Assembly: GCA_035967975.1 (NCBI GenBank)
Contig: JAWQFQ010000026.1
Location: 1-64,000 of the forward strand
Source: Scytonema sp035967975
GTDB taxonomy: Bacteria; Cyanobacteriota; Cyanobacteriia; Cyanobacteriales; Nostocaceae
Length of the DNA: 64,000 bases
Reading direction: 5' to 3'
The position numbers were made by a program, and so were the translations under genes. The notes beneath the pieces were generated by a model. That model was not told the origin of the DNA and ran no database searches. It was given only the letters and a program-made list of their open reading frames with translations. This document shows positions 42,282 through 51,248 of the stretch, in pieces (position 1 is the stretch's first letter; every line of letters starts with the position of its first letter).

Positions 42282-43685
42282 TTACTTTGAAACTTCTGTA
42301 CACGATTTTGGAGATTGAATAGGTAACCGGACACGAAAGCGTGTATCACCGGGTTTAGATTCAAAGTAGATATTGCCATGATGTCTATTCACAATAATGC
42401 GGTAGGCAATTTCCAAACCCAAACCAGTCCCTTTACCTACACCTTTTGTTGTAAAAAATGGTTCAAAAATTCGAGATTGAATTGCAGGTGGAATACCTGC
42501 TCCTGTATCGGCGATTTCAACGCCAAGACAGCTGTTGTCTTGATAAGTCCGAATGGTTAAATCTCCCTTACCATTCATTGCATCTATAGCATTGTCAATC
42601 AAATTTGTCCAAACTTGATTGAGTTCAGCAGCATAGGCGCAGATTTTGGGTAAATTGCGATTGTATTCACGCTTAACGATGACTCCCTTTTTCAAGCGAT
42701 GCTGGAGGATAAGCAGAGTATTTTCAAGTCCATCATGTATATCTATTTCCTGTAAAGAAGCTCGATCCATATAGGAATAGCCTTTAATTGCTTTTACCAA
42801 ATCGGAAATACGACTCGTACTTTGCTCAATTTCATTAATGAGCCCATAAGATGCGAGGGTTGCTTCTAACCATTGAAGAACATGACCAAGACATTCAGGA
42901 GGAATGTTATCTGCAACAGAATCTAGTTTGTTAGTATCGAATCCAGCATTAACCAGGGTTGGAGCCAGCTTCCAACCATTGCTGATGTCATGGTCTTCTA
43001 ACCAGTCTGAAACTTCGTCTTCTTTATCACTTTGGGTAAGAGGATCGAGTTTTGAGGTGTGAGAGGCGTGTTTTGCGGCTTGAGATTGAATATCAGCTAT
43101 AAACTTGATTTGCTCTTTAGAGAGTAAATTTAACTGCAGTGTCAGAGTTTGCCAATTTTGAAAATTTTCCCGCAGTTGGGAAGCTGCTCGTCGTGCAGCA
43201 GCTCCTGGATTATTGAGTTCGTGAGCAAGACCTGCTGACATCTTACCCAACGCTGCCATTTTCTCTTGTTGGCGCAACTGTGCTTCTACATCTTTGGCTC
43301 GTCCAGCCATAGCTGTTAAAATTGTATCAGCTAAAGGCGAACATTCGGCGAGGATTTTTCTAAATCTATCGATGTCAATTCTTAAAACTAGACTAGGGGC
43401 GATCGCACGAGCGCTAGCAATGGAACTCGAACTTGTCAGCATGGAAAGTTCGCCCATGAATTCCCCTTGGCGATGAACAGCTAGTACTCGTGTTTCGTCA
43501 CCAACTTGCTTAGTAATTTCAATTACGCCTTCGAGGACAACGTGAAAGTGATAGTTTGTGTCACCTTCATTAAATAAGATATCGCCTGTATTGAGTTGTA
43601 TTTCTCTACCATGCTGCTTCATTTCTTCTAAAGCTTCATCTGGTAATTTGGGGAACAGCATCATTTGATTTGGATCGTGCAGCAT
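42282..43685 (-). CDS. Cyclic-nucleotide-binding-domain histidine kinase 2
   Basis: A 467-residue paralogue of the neighbouring kinase with the same layout: cNMP fold (DILFNEGDTNYHFHVVLEGV, EFMGELSMLT), H-box MSAGLAHELNNPGAAARRAA (His155), LDPLTQSDKEDEVSDWLEDH, and HATPase NLIDNAIDAM, ADTGAGIPPAI and GKGTGLGLEIAYRI. ATG 43685 has AAAGGAG six bases upstream. The longer frame to 43790 runs through the CGCAGATG repeat and should not be used. The two kinases are separated by only 39 bases. Confidence 0.9.
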   Translation of the reverse strand: MLHDPNQMMLFPKLPDEALEEMKQHGREIQLNTGDILFNEGDTNYHFHVVLEGVIEITKQVGDETRVLAVHRQGEFMGELSMLTSSSSIASARAIAPSLVLRIDIDRFRKILAECSPLADTILTAMAGRAKDVEAQLRQQEKMAALGKMSAGLAHELNNPGAAARRAASQLRENFQNWQTLTLQLNLLSKEQIKFIADIQSQAAKHASHTSKLDPLTQSDKEDEVSDWLEDHDISNGWKLAPTLVNAGFDTNKLDSVADNIPPECLGHVLQWLEATLASYGLINEIEQSTSRISDLVKAIKGYSYMDRASLQEIDIHDGLENTLLILQHRLKKGVIVKREYNRNLPKICAYAAELNQVWTNLIDNAIDAMNGKGDLTIRTYQDNSCLGVEIADTGAGIPPAIQSRIFEPFFTTKGVGKGTGLGLEIAYRIIVNRHHGNIYFESKPGDTRFRVRLPIQSPKSCTEVSK

Positions 43686-43704
43686 GGAGACTCCTTTGGT
43701 TTTA

Positions 43705-43813
43705 AATTTTAACCGCAGATGAACGCAGATGAACGCAGATAATTTTTTATTGTATCCGCGTGTATCTGTGTGTTTACAATCATTAGCCATTAACCATTAA
43801 CCATTAACCATTA
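43705..43813. repeat. CGCAGATG tract and CCATTAA heptamer tandem repeat
   Basis: CGCAGATGAACGCAGATGAACG at 43713, then four to five copies of CCATTAA (43787-43813). Short tandem heptamers like this are typical of heterocystous cyanobacteria. Confidence 0.7.
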
Positions 43814-43822
43814 GCTGACTAC

Positions 43823-45484
43823 TCATAACACATTGCTAAGGTATCGATGGACAAATTGAACGCAGATGGAACCTTCTCCAACACCGGATGCGACTCGCTT
43901 TATTGAACCATGTCGTACATCACCAACTGCAAAAATACCGGGGATGTTTGTCTCTAATAAATAGGGAGCGCGTTCTAATGTCCATCCTTTGATGCGTCCA
44001 TCTTTGTATAAATCTGGACCTGTTAAGATATATCCTCTTTCGTCTCGTTCTACTACTCCGTCTAACCAGTCGGTACGGGGTACTGCGCCAATAAAGATAA
44101 ATAAGGATGTGGCTGGAACAGTTTGGGTTTCACCTGTGACGGAATTGTGAATGGTTAGCGCTTCTAAACTGGTTTCTCCTTTTGCTTCTGTGAGAGTGGT
44201 ATGGGTTTTGACTATGATGTTTGGTGTTTCGGCAATTTGGTCGATGAGATACTGAGACATACTTTTGGTGAGGGAGTCGCCGCGTACTAACATTGTGACT
44301 GTGTGGGCAAATTTAGAAAAGTACATTGCGGCTTGTCCGGCTGAGTTTGCGCCTCCGATAATGTAAACTTCTTCGCCTTGACAACTTATGGCTTCACTTT
44401 GGGCAGCGCCATAGTATACTCCAGCACCTGTTAAACGGTCAAGTCCTGGTACATCTAACCGTCGCCATGATACACCTAATGCTAAAATTAGGGCATGGCA
44501 GCTGATTTCGCTACCGTTCTCTAATTGTACAAAGCGATACTGGTCTTGTAAACGAATACCCGTAACTTCTTGTGGTGTGAGAATTTCTACACCGAAGCGT
44601 CTTGCTTGTGTTACAGCACGTCGAGCCAAATCGGCTCCGCTCAAACCTGTAGGAAATCCAAGGTAATTTTCTATACGAGAACTGGTTCCTGCTTGCCCTC
44701 CTGGGGCTTCTCGTTCTACCATGACTGTACGTAGCCCTTCTGATGCACCATAAACTGCAGCTGCTAAACCAGCTGGTCCACCACCGATGATAATCAAATC
44801 GTAAAATGGCTTTTCTGCTTGAGTCTGTAGACCTATTTTCTCCGCAACTTGTAGGTTGTTCGGCTGTATAAGGGTGGAACCGTCTTGGAAAATAACGAGA
44901 GGTAAGTTTTTCTCACAACTAGCACACGTAACTAGTTGTTTTGCTTCTTCAGATAATTCAATATCTAACCATAGATAAGGGACTTGGTTTCTCGCTAAGA
45001 AATCTTTAATTTGATGGGAGTGGGGAGACCACCGATTACCAACCACGCGAATTCCTTCAAAAGGTGGTCGAAAAGTTGCTAGCCAATCACCTAGTAAATC
45101 GTCAAGCACTGGGTATAATCTTTCTTCGGGCGGGTCCCAAGGCTTCATTAAGTAGTAGTCAATATGCGTATTGTTGATGGCGCGGATGGCTGCATCTGTA
45201 TCTGCGTAGGCGGTGAGCAATGCCCGTTTTGTGTCAGGAAACATTGACATTGCTTGTTCTAAAAATTCTACGCCTGACATTTGTGGCATTCTTTGGTCTA
45301 CTAGGAACAACGCCACTGGTTGATTGCGGAGTTTAATTTGTTCTAAAGCTTCCAATGCACTGCTACCAGACTCGGCGCGGATAACTCGGAAGCGATCGCC
45401 ATACTCCTGTCGCAAATCCCTAGCCACTGCTTGTAGCACTTCCGGGTCGTCATCAACGGTCATGATTACGGGTTTAGTCGCCAT
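43823..45484 (-). CDS. Response regulator fused to thioredoxin-reductase-like flavoprotein
   Basis: A 553-residue protein. REC domain (1-125) has acidic patch DDD11-13, phosphoacceptor Asp63 in FLVDQRMPQMSG and MKPWD. Residues 140-225 are a thioredoxin/glutaredoxin-like fold with TCASCEKN. From 226 a thioredoxin-reductase-type FAD domain begins (IIIGGGPAGLAA, Gly234-Gly239; NAD motif IIGGANSAGQAA; VFAVGDVRHG). The redox CxxC typical of thioredoxin reductases is not at its expected place. A phosphorylation-controlled redox enzyme is the plausible output of the two kinases downstream, which it precedes in the same direction. Confidence 0.88.
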   Translation of the reverse strand: MATKPVIMTVDDDPEVLQAVARDLRQEYGDRFRVIRAESGSSALEALEQIKLRNQPVALFLVDQRMPQMSGVEFLEQAMSMFPDTKRALLTAYADTDAAIRAINNTHIDYYLMKPWDPPEERLYPVLDDLLGDWLATFRPPFEGIRVVGNRWSPHSHQIKDFLARNQVPYLWLDIELSEEAKQLVTCASCEKNLPLVIFQDGSTLIQPNNLQVAEKIGLQTQAEKPFYDLIIIGGGPAGLAAAVYGASEGLRTVMVEREAPGGQAGTSSRIENYLGFPTGLSGADLARRAVTQARRFGVEILTPQEVTGIRLQDQYRFVQLENGSEISCHALILALGVSWRRLDVPGLDRLTGAGVYYGAAQSEAISCQGEEVYIIGGANSAGQAAMYFSKFAHTVTMLVRGDSLTKSMSQYLIDQIAETPNIIVKTHTTLTEAKGETSLEALTIHNSVTGETQTVPATSLFIFIGAVPRTDWLDGVVERDERGYILTGPDLYKDGRIKGWTLERAPYLLETNIPGIFAVGDVRHGSIKRVASGVGEGSICVQFVHRYLSNVL

Positions 45485-45554
45485 TACCTTTTATAACCTC
45501 TCTTATTCGCTCTTGCCCCTACACCCCACACCCTTACACCCCCACACCCTTATA

Positions 45555-45950
45555 TCATGTCAAATACTGATACAAACCAATCAAAGTTCCATCTGGATCT
45601 CGAAGATAGGCAGTTTTGATGGAGTAATATGGATTGTTCATTGGTGCTGCGGTAAATTGCACACCTTTATGTCTTAATTTCTGATACTCTTCTTCCAAAT
45701 CTTGAACCATAAAAATTAATGCTACGGTGTCTTGACATTCAGCATGGGGAGGCTTTTCTGCATTATGAATCATATGTGCCATTTCCTCTCGCCGGAATAA
45801 ACTCAGCCTCATATCCCCGGCGTTAAATTCGATATATCCCGCTTCTTCATCTTCTACGGTCACTTCAAATTCCATGACATCTTTGTAAAACAAGAAACAA
45901 GCTTTTAAATCCTTGACAAGAAGTCTTGTATATGACTTACCAACTTTCAT
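45555..45950 (-). CDS. VOC-family (glyoxalase/bleomycin-resistance-like) protein
   Basis: A 131-residue single VOC unit: MKVGKSYTRLLVKDLKACFL, FYKDVMEFEV, YIEFNAGDMRLSLF, and KTAYLRDPDGTLIGLYQYL with the DPDG loop and a metal-ligand-like Glu pattern. Such proteins act as metal-dependent isomerases, dioxygenases or small-molecule binders. I start at ATG 45950 after GGGGGAG; the longer frame to 46022 has no support. Substrate unknown. Confidence 0.78.
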   Translation of the reverse strand: MKVGKSYTRLLVKDLKACFLFYKDVMEFEVTVEDEEAGYIEFNAGDMRLSLFRREEMAHMIHNAEKPPHAECQDTVALIFMVQDLEEEYQKLRHKGVQFTAAPMNNPYYSIKTAYLRDPDGTLIGLYQYLT

Positions 45951-46022
45951 TTCTCCCCCATTTTTAATAAATAATCTATGTGTTTGCGCTATATTCTCCG
46001 CACAATTGATAAAATGACTCAA

Positions 46023-46339
46023 TAAGCGGGTAATTCATTGGAAACAATATGGGTCATTACAGTAAGGTAGACTCAAGAGTATCCGCCTGAACGTAGTTTT
46101 GTTGCATATCCCGTTGGTTCAACATTGCAGGTCCCTGCCAAGACGGCATCCACTATATGCTATCACCAACTGCTCGGTTGCCATAATAAGAAAAACGATT
46201 ATGCAAAATTATGCCACCTCGACCATCAGAATATAGTTAAAGAAGAATTGGCAAGACTGGATGATGAAATTTGCAATCGCGAGATTTATCCGCCAGTCAA
46301 AAAATAAAAACAGTGTGATTATTAGGAGAGCAAAGGAAC
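46023..46339. other. Spacer with possible gene debris
   Basis: A frame ending VKEELARLDDEICNREIYPP (stop at 46305) looks protein-like but has no proper start or neighbour. I do not call it a gene. Confidence 0.35.
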
Positions 46340-46552
46340 ATGACATTAACAGAAGTACTGAGCGTCATTCGAGAGCTTTCTGTCGCAGATAAGATGGAAT
46401 TAATGCGTATTCTCGCGTCAGAAATAGAAACTAATGACGATATCTATCCTTTAGAACCAAACAAAACTTATTACCTAGCAACACCCTATGATACTTTTGG
46501 TGTAGGGGAAACTTTAATGCAAGCTATGAAACAGTCTAACCAGGCTGATTAA
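46340..46552 (+). CDS. Small antitoxin-like protein
   Basis: A 70-residue protein: MTLTEVLSVIRELSVADKME, then LMRILASEIETNDDIYPLEP and NKTYYLATPYDTFGVGETLM. The start has AGGAGAGCAAAGG upstream. Short proteins with this IYPLEPNKTYYLATPYDTFG segment occur in many cyanobacteria. The role is not known; by size and composition it could be an antitoxin. No toxin is adjacent. Confidence 0.6.
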   Translation: MTLTEVLSVIRELSVADKMELMRILASEIETNDDIYPLEPNKTYYLATPYDTFGVGETLMQAMKQSNQAD

Positions 46553-46609
46553 ACAATATGCGATTCAAATACTCAACAAATAATTCATCACAAAATGAGT
46601 TTGATAGTA

Positions 46610-46640
46610 TGTAGAGACGTTGCAGTGCAACGTCTCTACA
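46610..46640. repeat. 31-bp perfect palindrome, copy 2
   Basis: TGTAGAGACGTTG-CAGTG-CAACGTCTCTACA type hairpin, followed by GGGGTTAAATGTCA. The flank CATTTAACCC before copy 1 (24241) is its inverse, so the repeat unit is longer than the hairpin. Confidence 0.75.
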
Positions 46641-46648
46641 GGGGTTAA

Positions 46649-46789
46649 ATGTCAATCAATTTGTCTTATCCAAGCAGTATTAATAGTGGTGCTACTATAA
46701 ATGTTTTGCCCTATGAAATTGGTGCTCAGCTTGGTGCTACTTGGGATGATAGCAAAGCTATCCTTCAATTAGCAGGAAATTACTGTTAG
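46649..46789 (+). pseudogene. ORF fragment cut by a MITE
   Basis: A 46-codon frame starting MSINLSYPSSINSGATIN and ending AILQLAGNYC, with TAG supplied by the MITE end TAGAGGTTGTTTGAAAAGT. It may be the front of a lost gene; no family recognised. Confidence 0.3.
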
Positions 46790-46956
46790 AGGTTGTTTGA
46801 AAAGTGGTTGGCTGTGATTTTAAGTACTTATTGATCCCCCCTAGCCCCCCTTAAAAAGGGTGGAAAATACTCTAACGGTCCCCCTTTTTAAGGGGGATTT
46901 AGGGGGATATTGAATATGATTGCTACTGATGAAAGGACTTTTCAAACATCCTCTTA
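46787..46956. mobile_element. MITE with GAGG(A/T)TGTTTGAAAAGT ends
   Basis: Left end TAGAGGTTGTTTGAAAAGT, right end ACTTTTCAAACATCCTCTTA, 170 bp, with internal CCCCCTTTTTAAGGGGG palindrome. The same family is at 31780-32131 and partial ends at 8995 and 25248. No ORF. Confidence 0.7.
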
Positions 46957-46977
46957 CGGGCGATCGCATCTTTATTT

Positions 46978-49644
46978 TCAGCTTAATCCAAAAGAAGCCC
47001 CATGTTCTCCGCACTGCTGAATCATTTCTGCGATGAGCCCTGTCCAACCAGTTTGATGGCTAGCTCCTATACCCGCACCGTTGTCTCCGTGAAAGTACTC
47101 ATTGAAAAGAATAAAATCGTACCAGTGAGGATTGGTCTGAAACACCTCCGTACCACCGTATACAGGTCTGCGTCCAGAGGAATTTTTCATAAAAATTTGA
47201 CTTAACCGAACAGACAATTCAATTGCCACTTCTTTTAGAGTCATTTCATTGCCAGAGCCTGTTGGACATTCTACTTTAAATGCGTCCCCCATATACTCAT
47301 GGAATTTGTGGAGTGACTCAATAATCAGGTAATTCATTGGAAACCAAATTGGACCGCGCCAGTTAGAGTTACCACCAAATAAACCTGTGCTGGATTCGGC
47401 TGGTTCGTAATCGACTCGGTACTCGTGACCATTGACTGTTAGAATATACGGATGGGATTGATGAATCTTGGAAACAGAACGGATACCATAGGGACTGAGA
47501 AACTCAGCTTCATCTAGCATCTTTTCGAGAAGGCGGCGTAATTTTTGTTCTTTCACGATCGCCAGCAATCTCCGGTCTCCAACTCCCATTTTTTGCATAC
47601 AGGCGATACCTGTAGTCAAGTCAGGTCGGTTTTTGATAAACCATTCCGTCCTACGCTTAAAGTTTGGTAAGTTCTCTATCAATTCTGGTTCTAAAGTTCC
47701 CACGGCAAATAAAGGAACCAATCCTACTATAGAACGCACTTTCATGGGGTAATGATGACCATCAGGAAAACGCAATACATCGTAGTAAAAACCATCAGTT
47801 TCATCCCACAGAGCTATCTCATCTTTACCAATACCATCCATTGCACCAGCGATGCGAAGAAAATGCTCAAAGAACTTGCTAGCTATATCCTCATAAGCAG
47901 GCTCATCTTGTGCCAGTTCTATAGCAATTGTTAACATATTCATGCAGTACATAGCCATCCAACTGGTTCCATCCGCTTGATTTAAGTAGCCGCCTGTGGG
48001 TAATTCTGCACTGCGATCAAAAACCCCTATGTTGTCTAACCCTAAAAATCCCCCCTGAAAGATATTGTTCCCTTCAACGTCTTTGCGGTTCACCCACCAA
48101 GTAAAATTCAGTAGTAACTTTTGAAACACTCGTTCTAGAAAAGATTTATCAGTACGCCCGTAGATTTTTTGCTCTATTTTATAGACACGCCACGCCGCCC
48201 ATGCGTGGACTGGTGGGTTAACATCACTGAACGCCCATTCGTAAGCCGGAAGTTGACCATTGGGATGCATATACCATTCTCTCGTCAGGCGAGAGAGCTG
48301 TAGCTTAGCAAAGTCTGGGTCAATCATAGCCAAGGGAATCACATGAAATGCCAAATCCCAAGCCGCATACCAAGGATATTCCCATTTATCAGGCATTGAA
48401 ATAATGTCATCATTGAAGAGGTGCAACCATTGCGAGTTTCTACCCTGCTGTCTTGAGGCTGGTGGCTGTACAGTTGCTGGGTCACCTTTTAACCAATCTT
48501 CGACAACAAAATAGTAAAATTGTTTGCTCCACAACATTCCTGCAAATGCTTGTCTCTGGACATTGCGCTCGTCTTCGCTGAGGGGAGAAGGAGAAATTCG
48601 TTGATAAAATTCATTGGCTTCTTTGATGCGATCGCCTAAAATCTTATTAAAACTATCCCCAAATGGTTCTGGTAAGTCTGAAAGGTCAGAAAGTCGCAAC
48701 TGTACGGTTTTGGTTTCTCCGGGAGCAATTGTTAACAAATAGTGGGCTGCAACTTTTGTACCAATTTGATTGGAATTTACTGCGTCTTTGCGACCATGAA
48801 TCAGATAATCGTTAATGCCATCTTTGACATAGGGAGATGCATTCCCAACCCCAAACAATCTTTCGTAATTAGTCTCATTTTCTGTAAAAAATAATTCTTT
48901 CGCTTCATTGCAGTATAACCATCTCTTTCCTAACGTCGGTTCCGATGCTTCAATCACACTGACTTGAGAATTTGAATTCCAGATTTTGAGCAAAGGCTTC
49001 TCGCGATCGTGAAACCAAGACCAAGTGTTACGAAACCATAATGTAGGTAAAAGATGGAGCGTTCTTTCTTCAGGTCCTCGGTTAACAGCGCTAATTTGGA
49101 TTAAAATATCATCCGGCGTATTCTTAGCATATTCAACAAACACATCAAAGTAGCGGTCTTCTGCAAATACACCTGTATCAAGCAGTTCATACTCAAATTC
49201 TCGACGACTTCTGCTGCGGTTTTCTTCCACCAGTTGAGAGTAAGGAAATGCAGCCTGTGGATATTTATACAGGTATTTCATGTAGGAGTGCGTCGGGGTA
49301 TTATCAAGGTAAAAGTAGTATTCTTTAACATCTTCCCCGTGATTACCCTGACTTCCCGTTAAGCCAAAAATCCTTTCTTTCAAAATGGGGTCTTGACCAT
49401 TCCACAAAGCAATAGCAAAACACAATCTTTGGTGGTTATCAGAAATTCCAGCAATACCATCTTCACCCCAACGATAGGCGCGGGAACGAGCGTGGTCGTG
49501 AGGAAAAAAGTCCCACGCAGTACCATCATCGCTGTAATCTTCTCGCACTGTACCCCATTGCCGTTCGCTGAGGTAGGGACCCCAGCGTTTCCAGTAGGCG
49601 ATACGTTCTCGGTCTGCTTGCAATCTAGCTTCTTCTTGTGTCAT
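46978..49644 (-). CDS. Large glucosidase-like glycoside hydrolase (MGH1/GH63-like)
   Basis: An 888-residue soluble protein. The N-terminal 40 residues are a basic, polar segment (WKRWGPYLSERQWGTVREDY), followed by a beta-rich domain (AWDFFPHDHARSRAYRWGED) and an (alpha/alpha)6 barrel. Recognisable blocks include KWEYPWYAAWDLAFHVIPLA, GNIFQGGFLGLDNIG-like NNIFQGGFLGLDN, LPTGGYLNQADGTSWMAMYC, NSNWRGPIWFPMNYLIIESL and TGWTGLIAEMI. These match MGH1-type glycosidases related to GH63. Substrate is not known; mannosylglycerate or glucosylglycerate-like sugars are possible. A truncated paralogue of this gene is at 1775. It begins a minus-strand cluster with SDR genes. Confidence 0.8.
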   Translation of the reverse strand: MTQEEARLQADRERIAYWKRWGPYLSERQWGTVREDYSDDGTAWDFFPHDHARSRAYRWGEDGIAGISDNHQRLCFAIALWNGQDPILKERIFGLTGSQGNHGEDVKEYYFYLDNTPTHSYMKYLYKYPQAAFPYSQLVEENRSRSRREFEYELLDTGVFAEDRYFDVFVEYAKNTPDDILIQISAVNRGPEERTLHLLPTLWFRNTWSWFHDREKPLLKIWNSNSQVSVIEASEPTLGKRWLYCNEAKELFFTENETNYERLFGVGNASPYVKDGINDYLIHGRKDAVNSNQIGTKVAAHYLLTIAPGETKTVQLRLSDLSDLPEPFGDSFNKILGDRIKEANEFYQRISPSPLSEDERNVQRQAFAGMLWSKQFYYFVVEDWLKGDPATVQPPASRQQGRNSQWLHLFNDDIISMPDKWEYPWYAAWDLAFHVIPLAMIDPDFAKLQLSRLTREWYMHPNGQLPAYEWAFSDVNPPVHAWAAWRVYKIEQKIYGRTDKSFLERVFQKLLLNFTWWVNRKDVEGNNIFQGGFLGLDNIGVFDRSAELPTGGYLNQADGTSWMAMYCMNMLTIAIELAQDEPAYEDIASKFFEHFLRIAGAMDGIGKDEIALWDETDGFYYDVLRFPDGHHYPMKVRSIVGLVPLFAVGTLEPELIENLPNFKRRTEWFIKNRPDLTTGIACMQKMGVGDRRLLAIVKEQKLRRLLEKMLDEAEFLSPYGIRSVSKIHQSHPYILTVNGHEYRVDYEPAESSTGLFGGNSNWRGPIWFPMNYLIIESLHKFHEYMGDAFKVECPTGSGNEMTLKEVAIELSVRLSQIFMKNSSGRRPVYGGTEVFQTNPHWYDFILFNEYFHGDNGAGIGASHQTGWTGLIAEMIQQCGEHGASFGLS

Positions 49645-49676
49645 ATTTTTTACTTTTTTAATTTATATTGAACCGC

Positions 49677-49750
49677 CAAGACGCAAAGGACGCCAAGGTT
49701 AAGATTATTATCTTATCTGCGTTCATCTGCGTCCATCTGCGGTTTTTTTG
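49677..49750. repeat. CGCAAAGGACGCCAAGG and CGCAGATG repeat block
   Basis: ACGCAAAGGACGCCAAGG plus TCTGCGTTCATCTGCGTCCATCTGCGG. It is the inverse of the tract at 1655 and 43710. Confidence 0.65.
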
Positions 49751-49762
49751 CTCCTATCAATA

Positions 49763-50365
49763 TCAGTAAGAAATCTCTTTACGATCCTGAAAAAACTTTC
49801 CACTCAAGCTTAATGCAGCTTCAGTTGCAAGCCAGATAGCAGTATCAGCACCTTGTTCGGGGGAACGGGGTGCAGAACCACCACCCATATCTGTTCTTAC
49901 CCAACCAGGACTCATGGTGTAAACTGCGATACCTTTTTCTTTTAAGGCATCAGCTAACATAATGTTTACACCGTTGAGGGTGAGTTTGGATAAACAATAA
50001 CTAGGAACGTTATAAGATAGCCCGTTTAATTGACCGTAGCCGCTGGAAACATTGATTATACGTGAGTTTTTAGCTTTTTCTAGTAGGGGTAGGAATGCTT
50101 GGCTAACATCAAGGTGATGGATTTTCTGACTCAAGTGCTTTGCGGCTTGGTGAATGCTTTGGTCATCTGTAACATCAAGTTCTACGGTATGGACTTTTGA
50201 GTTTGCCGATCGCAGTTGTTCTGCGGCTGCTTTGGCTTTATCAAGCGATCGCGCTGTCACAATCACCTCAAACCCCTTATCAAGCAGTCCTTTACAAATA
50301 GCAAAACCTATGCCTTTGTTACCACCAGTGACAAGGGCGTATTTTCCTTGAAATTGCGAGATCAC
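49763..50365 (-). CDS. SDR with internal deletion of the NNAG region
   Basis: A 200-residue SDR, about 40 residues shorter than usual. The cofactor loop TGGNKGIGFAI (13-23) and the catalytic SYCLSK Tyr-Lys are present, and INVSSGYG and MSPGWVRTDMGGG too. But after DVTDDQSIHQ...HHLDV the text jumps to SQAFLPLLEKAK, so the strand with NNAG and the following helix are missing without a frame change. The catalytic Asn and adenine-supporting residues lie in that part, so activity is doubtful. It is the first of three neighbouring minus-strand SDRs. Confidence 0.8.
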   Translation of the reverse strand: MISQFQGKYALVTGGNKGIGFAICKGLLDKGFEVIVTARSLDKAKAAAEQLRSANSKVHTVELDVTDDQSIHQAAKHLSQKIHHLDVSQAFLPLLEKAKNSRIINVSSGYGQLNGLSYNVPSYCLSKLTLNGVNIMLADALKEKGIAVYTMSPGWVRTDMGGGSAPRSPEQGADTAIWLATEAALSLSGKFFQDRKEISY

Positions 50366-50475
50366 ATTCTGACTCCCTACTCATACTGCTACTACTAAAA
50401 CCCAACGTAATTCGTAATTGTTATTTCACGCTTATACCCAGAGGCTTGTATCCAAAATTCATTAACTACGAATTA

Positions 50476-51210
50476 TCAAACGTATCCACCTCCAACTTGA
50501 AATGTGTGTCCTGTAATCCAGCGACATTGGTCGCTCACAACGAATGCGACAACATCCGCGATATCCTCTGGTTGTCCAAGACGATTGAAGGGCGATCGCG
50601 CAGCAGCTGTTTGGGTATCATCACCAGAGCTTGCATACATATCAGTCTCTGTAGGTCCTGGGGAAACCGTGTTTACGGTGATTCCGCGATCGCCAACTTC
50701 CATTGAAAGAACTTTGCCCATAAGTTCTATAGCTGCTTTACTACCAATATAAAGACCAAAACCAGCCATTGGACGAATAACCAAACCACTGGAAATATTG
50801 ACAATGCGCCCGTTGTTATTTAATCGACGGGCGGCTTCCTTCATGCAAAAAAATGTACCTTTGGCGTTTAACCCAAAAACCTTATCAAAGCTTTCTTCGT
50901 CCATCTCGACCAAAGGTCCACCAACACCTGTTCCTGCATTGTTGACAACAATATCTGGAGACCCAAAACTTTGTTGTGTTTCCTCAAAGAGCTTAACAAT
51001 CTCTTCAACTTGGCTGAGGTTTGCTTGAACAGCGATCGCTTCGCCGCCCTTGTCTTTAATTCTGGTCACAACATGGTCAGCTGCATCCTCATGACCACCG
51101 TAATGAACAACGACTTTAGCACCATCTTGAGCAAGTCGTTCGCAAATGGCTGAACCAATACCGCCAGAACCACCAGTGACAATTGCCACTTTTCCTTCTA
51201 ATGATTTCAT
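50476..51210 (-). CDS. SDR family oxidoreductase (3-oxoacyl reductase-like)
   Basis: A 244-residue classical SDR: TGGSGGIGSAIC cofactor loop, NNAGTGVGG, YIGSK catalytic Tyr-Lys, SPGPTETDMYA, ending WITGHTFQVGGGYV. All catalytic residues are in place. The ending resembles FabG-like and glucose-dehydrogenase-like members; substrate cannot be deduced. It lies 38 bases after the next SDR (51249), with GTTAGTT-type tandem repeats between, and is likely co-transcribed. Confidence 0.88.
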   Translation of the reverse strand: MKSLEGKVAIVTGGSGGIGSAICERLAQDGAKVVVHYGGHEDAADHVVTRIKDKGGEAIAVQANLSQVEEIVKLFEETQQSFGSPDIVVNNAGTGVGGPLVEMDEESFDKVFGLNAKGTFFCMKEAARRLNNNGRIVNISSGLVIRPMAGFGLYIGSKAAIELMGKVLSMEVGDRGITVNTVSPGPTETDMYASSGDDTQTAAARSPFNRLGQPEDIADVVAFVVSDQCRWITGHTFQVGGGYV

Positions 51211-51212
51211 AG

Positions 51213-51244
51213 TTTGTTAGTTGTTAGTTGTTAGTCGTTAGTAG
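51213..51244. repeat. GTTAGTT heptamer tandem repeat
   Basis: Three to four imperfect copies of TTGTTAG in the 38-base gap between two SDR genes. Confidence 0.7.
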
Positions 51245-51248
51245 GAAG

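Noticed and set aside
43686..43790. 35-residue N-terminal extension of kinase 2
   Set aside because: It is a translation of the CGCAGATG repeat; ATG 43685 has a strong ribosome-binding site.
43781..43813. Possible CRISPR-like repeat
   Set aside because: The CCATTAA heptamers are directly adjacent with no spacers.
46125..46307. 60-codon frame before the small antitoxin-like gene
   Set aside because: No acceptable start and unlike any family; its protein-like end may be gene debris.
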